From Micrococcaceae bacterium RIT 802 (GTDB taxonomy: Bacteria; Actinomycetota; Actinomycetes; Actinomycetales; Micrococcaceae): DNA of 64,000 nt. Below, piece after piece: positions 62,144 to 64,000 of the stretch. The position numbers were made by a program, and so were the translations under genes. How positions within the stretch are numbered: position 1 is the first letter of the stretch; each line of letters opens with the position of its first letter. Under the pieces are notes generated by a model. The model saw only the letters and a program-made list of their open reading frames with translations. It did not search any database and had not been told where the DNA came from. The DNA lies in the NCBI GenBank assembly GCA_016892645.1, contig JAFEMX010000001.1, forward strand, positions 62,001-126,000. Direction: 5' to 3'.

Positions 62144-62174
62144 GCCCACAGCGTAGGCGCGGTAGGCTCCCGAC

Positions 62175-62708
62175 ATGGAATCGTTGCGAACCCAACAGGA
62201 TGTCGACGCGACCGCCGACGTGGTCTGGAGCGTGCTGCAGGACGGCGCCCAATACTGCACGTGGGTGCCGGGCGTGGAGGACGTGGAAGGCGACGTCGAC
62301 GACGGCCAAACCATCATGCTGGTCTCCGACGGCGGCGACGAGCGCACGCCCGTGAAGATCGTCGCCCATGCCAACCGCCGCGTGATGACCTGGCGGACCG
62401 GCGCCGGTTTCGGGCTCGACAGCACCGAGGTGGCCTTTGACGTGGCCGATACGGGGTTCGGCTGCACGGTGGTGCTGACGCGTACCGACGGCGGCCTGCT
62501 CCATGGGGTGCTCGGCAACGACGGCGAGGACCCCAAGGCCCGCCTGGACGCATTGGCCGCGGCGCTGGCCGCCGCCGGAGAGGCGCGCGCCGCCCATCGG
62601 GAGACCCGTCGGACCGTGGACGAGGAACCCGCAGCCGGCGGCCCGGGCGACGCGCCCGGCTCGGCCCTGAACCCGGGGGCCGGTGCCGCGGAGCCCGAAC
62701 AGGGCTGA
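62175..62708 (+). CDS. SRPBCC (polyketide cyclase/START-like) family protein
   Basis: 177 residues. The first 140 form a START-like ligand cavity: TADVVWSVLQDGAQYCTWVPGVEDVEGD, NRRVMTWRTGAG, and TVVLTRTDGGLL. The last 40 residues are Gly/Pro/Ala-rich and disordered. Ligand unknown. TAGGCT lies 6 nt before the ATG. Its promoter is back to back with that of the thioesterase gene. Confidence 0.85.
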   Translation: MESLRTQQDVDATADVVWSVLQDGAQYCTWVPGVEDVEGDVDDGQTIMLVSDGGDERTPVKIVAHANRRVMTWRTGAGFGLDSTEVAFDVADTGFGCTVVLTRTDGGLLHGVLGNDGEDPKARLDALAAALAAAGEARAAHRETRRTVDEEPAAGGPGDAPGSALNPGAGAAEPEQG

Positions 62709-62724
62709 CCCCACGACACATGGC

Positions 62725-62767
62725 CGCGGGCCCGGCACCACCCATGGGATGGTTCCGGGCCCGCGGT
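62725..62767. terminator. Bidirectional terminator between SRPBCC and MFS genes
   Basis: Twelve-bp perfect stem (62725-62736 with 62756-62767) with a 19-nt loop, between convergent stop codons. Confidence 0.75.
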
Positions 62768-62783
62768 CTGGCCTGGCGACGGA

Positions 62784-64000
62784 CTAGCTCGGCTCGTCCG
62801 CCAGGATCCCGGTGTCGTGCGCGTCCGGGGTTTCCGTGCCGCGGAGCGAGGCACCGGCGGTCTCGGCCATGAACTTCACCGCGACGACGCCGATGACTGC
62901 GGCGATCATCATGTAGACGGCCGGGAAGAGGACGAATCCGGTGCTCTCGATGACCGCCTCGTTCACCATGGCCGCCGTGCCGCCCAGGAGCGCGGTGGCC
63001 ACGTTGTAGGTGATGGCGAAGCCGGCGAACCTCACCTGGGAGGGGAACATCGCCGGGAAGGTGGCGGTGATCGTGGCCAGCTGCGGGATGTACAGCAGGC
63101 CCAGCACCGCGAACCCGAGGATCGCCAGCCCGAAGTTCTGCCCCATGAGCCAGAACATCGGCAGGGCGAAGATGAACAGGCCGATCACCGAGGTGTACCA
63201 CATGGGTTTGCGGCCGACCCGGTCGGAGATGCTCCCGGCAAACGGGATCACCGCCATCATGGCCACCTCGCCGACGATGATGACGATCAGCGACAGGTTC
63301 GAGTCCAGGCCGAGCTGGCTCTCCAGATAGGTCGGCATGTAGCTCAGCAGCGTGTAGTTGACCATGTTCAGGCAGGCCACCAGGCCGAACATGATGACCA
63401 TGGGCCGCCAGTGCTTGGTGACCAGGGCCTTCATGCTGTTCTTCTCCTCGACCTCGCCGCGCTCCTCGAGCTCCTGGAACACCGGGGTGTCCTCGAGCTT
63501 GGAGCGCAGGTAGAGGCCGACGAAGCCCATGGGCAGGGCCAACATGAACGGGATGCGCCAGCCCCAGGCGTTCATGGCCTCTTCGGGGAGCAGGAGCTGG
63601 AAGACCAGCATGACCGCGGCACCGAGGGCGAACCCGCCCAGCGTGCCGAACTCCAGGAAGGAGCCGAAGAAGCCGCGTTTCTTGTCGGGGGCGTATTCGG
63701 CCATGAACGTCGCCGCGCCGCCGTACTCGCCGCCGGTCGAGAAGCCCTGGACCATGCGCAGCAGGATGAGCAGGATCGGTGCGAGGATGCCGACGGACTG
63801 GAAGGTCGGCAGCACGCCGATGAGGAAGGTGGCGCCGGACATCATGAGGATCGTCATGGTCAGCACGGTCTTGCGTCCCAGCCGGTCGCCCAGCGGGCCC
63901 CAGACCAGGCCGCCGAGCGGGCGGACCACGAAGGACAGGGCCAGCGTGGCCAACGTCAGGATCCGGCCGTAGTCCCCGGGGAAGAAGTGGAGGGTGATGT
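62784..64000 (-). CDS. MFS transporter of the metabolite:H+ symporter type (start outside window)
   Basis: About 405 residues are visible; the start lies right of the window, since the frame stays open to the edge and the edge residues (FFPGDYGRILTLATLAL) are mid-family. MHS-family signatures: SFVVRPLGGLVWGPLGDRLGRK in the helix 2-3 loop, and GFSTGGEYGGAATFMAEYAP. About ten helices are visible. Relatives import proline/betaine, shikimate, citrate or alpha-ketoglutarate; the substrate is not predictable. Confidence 0.93.
   Translation of the reverse strand, partial: ITLHFFPGDYGRILTLATLALSFVVRPLGGLVWGPLGDRLGRKTVLTMTILMMSGATFLIGVLPTFQSVGILAPILLILLRMVQGFSTGGEYGGAATFMAEYAPDKKRGFFGSFLEFGTLGGFALGAAVMLVFQLLLPEEAMNAWGWRIPFMLALPMGFVGLYLRSKLEDTPVFQELEERGEVEEKNSMKALVTKHWRPMVIMFGLVACLNMVNYTLLSYMPTYLESQLGLDSNLSLIVIIVGEVAMMAVIPFAGSISDRVGRKPMWYTSVIGLFIFALPMFWLMGQNFGLAILGFAVLGLLYIPQLATITATFPAMFPSQVRFAGFAITYNVATALLGGTAAMVNEAVIESTGFVLFPAVYMMIAAVIGVVAVKFMAETAGASLRGTETPDAHDTGILADEPS

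Noticed and set aside
60102-62741. 879-residue minus-strand open frame over the permease
   Set aside because: Antisense shadow of a 12-helix permease with perfect family motifs.

Overview
The window is a GC-rich (roughly 65-70% by eye) actinobacterial chromosome segment. Gene content and order point to the Micrococcales, most likely a Micrococcaceae member (Arthrobacter-like); this is inferred from protein character, not from a marker gene search. From what I know of Mycobacterium tuberculosis, two blocks of conserved actinobacterial order are recognisable: (i) crp - marP - acs - nth/NUDIX - ssd/tadABC/pilin-like - DEAD/DEAH helicase - topA (11-36 kb), and (ii) ppx - sugar isomerase - proC - small MerR/BldC-like HTH - bS22 - HAD - glutaredoxin - phosphatase - ccsX/ccdA/resB/ccsB - menA/menE/menB (36-59 kb). 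I see no tRNA, rRNA, CRISPR, insertion sequence or phage gene, and no stretch over 300 bases without a gene or a regulatory element.

The most unusual locus is 0.7-6.1 kb. A 414-residue regulator with an N-terminal XRE helix-turn-helix and an all-helical TPR-like body (715-1959, minus) is divergent from a tiny TTG-started gene (2130-2363) that I do not recognise. That gene encodes a classic Sec signal peptide followed by six perfect copies of the hexapeptide VGDWPH in a 10-residue period, the last copy ending exactly at the stop codon. Its codons vary freely between copies while the hexapeptide does not change. The arrangement (HTH+TPR receptor next to a secreted short-peptide precursor) has the logic of Firmicutes RRNPP peptide quorum sensing, with the tandem-copy precursor design of the yeast alpha-factor. 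I propose it is an undescribed actinobacterial peptide signalling pair. Downstream and convergent lies a heterodimeric ABC exporter pair (2475-6142) with one degenerate ATP site.

6-11 kb: a membrane-anchored metallophosphoesterase, a class A penicillin-binding protein, DUF4177, RidA and NUDIX proteins. 11-21.5 kb: Crp-type regulator, MarP-like periplasmic protease, DUF2332, aroQ, acs, a membrane protein with a long Ala/Pro linker, nth, a CoA-pyrophosphatase-like NUDIX and a family A polymerase. 21.6-26.6 kb: one tightly overlapping Tad/Flp-pilus type operon. 26.6-33.6 kb: helicase, two GNATs, trhO, a methyltransferase and an ArsR-type regulator. 33.7-45.5 kb: topA, ppx, isomerase, proC, a TrkA/TrkH potassium system, acuC, a second ArsR-type regulator, gdhA and a flavin reductase.

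45.6-46.9 kb carries the DAHP synthase gene aroG behind a leaderless 19-codon leader peptide with a Trp-Tyr-Ala-Tyr-Phe run, an intrinsic terminator hairpin and competing stems: an attenuator for the entry step of aromatic amino acid synthesis. 47-55 kb: BldC-like HTH, the 32-residue ribosomal protein bS22, HAD phosphatase, glutaredoxin-like protein, the redox sensor Rex, and a complete system II cytochrome c biogenesis operon. 55-60 kb: small membrane proteins and menA, menE and menB. 60-64 kb: amino acid permease, thioesterase, SRPBCC protein and an MFS transporter cut by the window end. Many genes (at least 16) have a TANNNT box 6-7 nt before the start codon, the signature of leaderless transcription.
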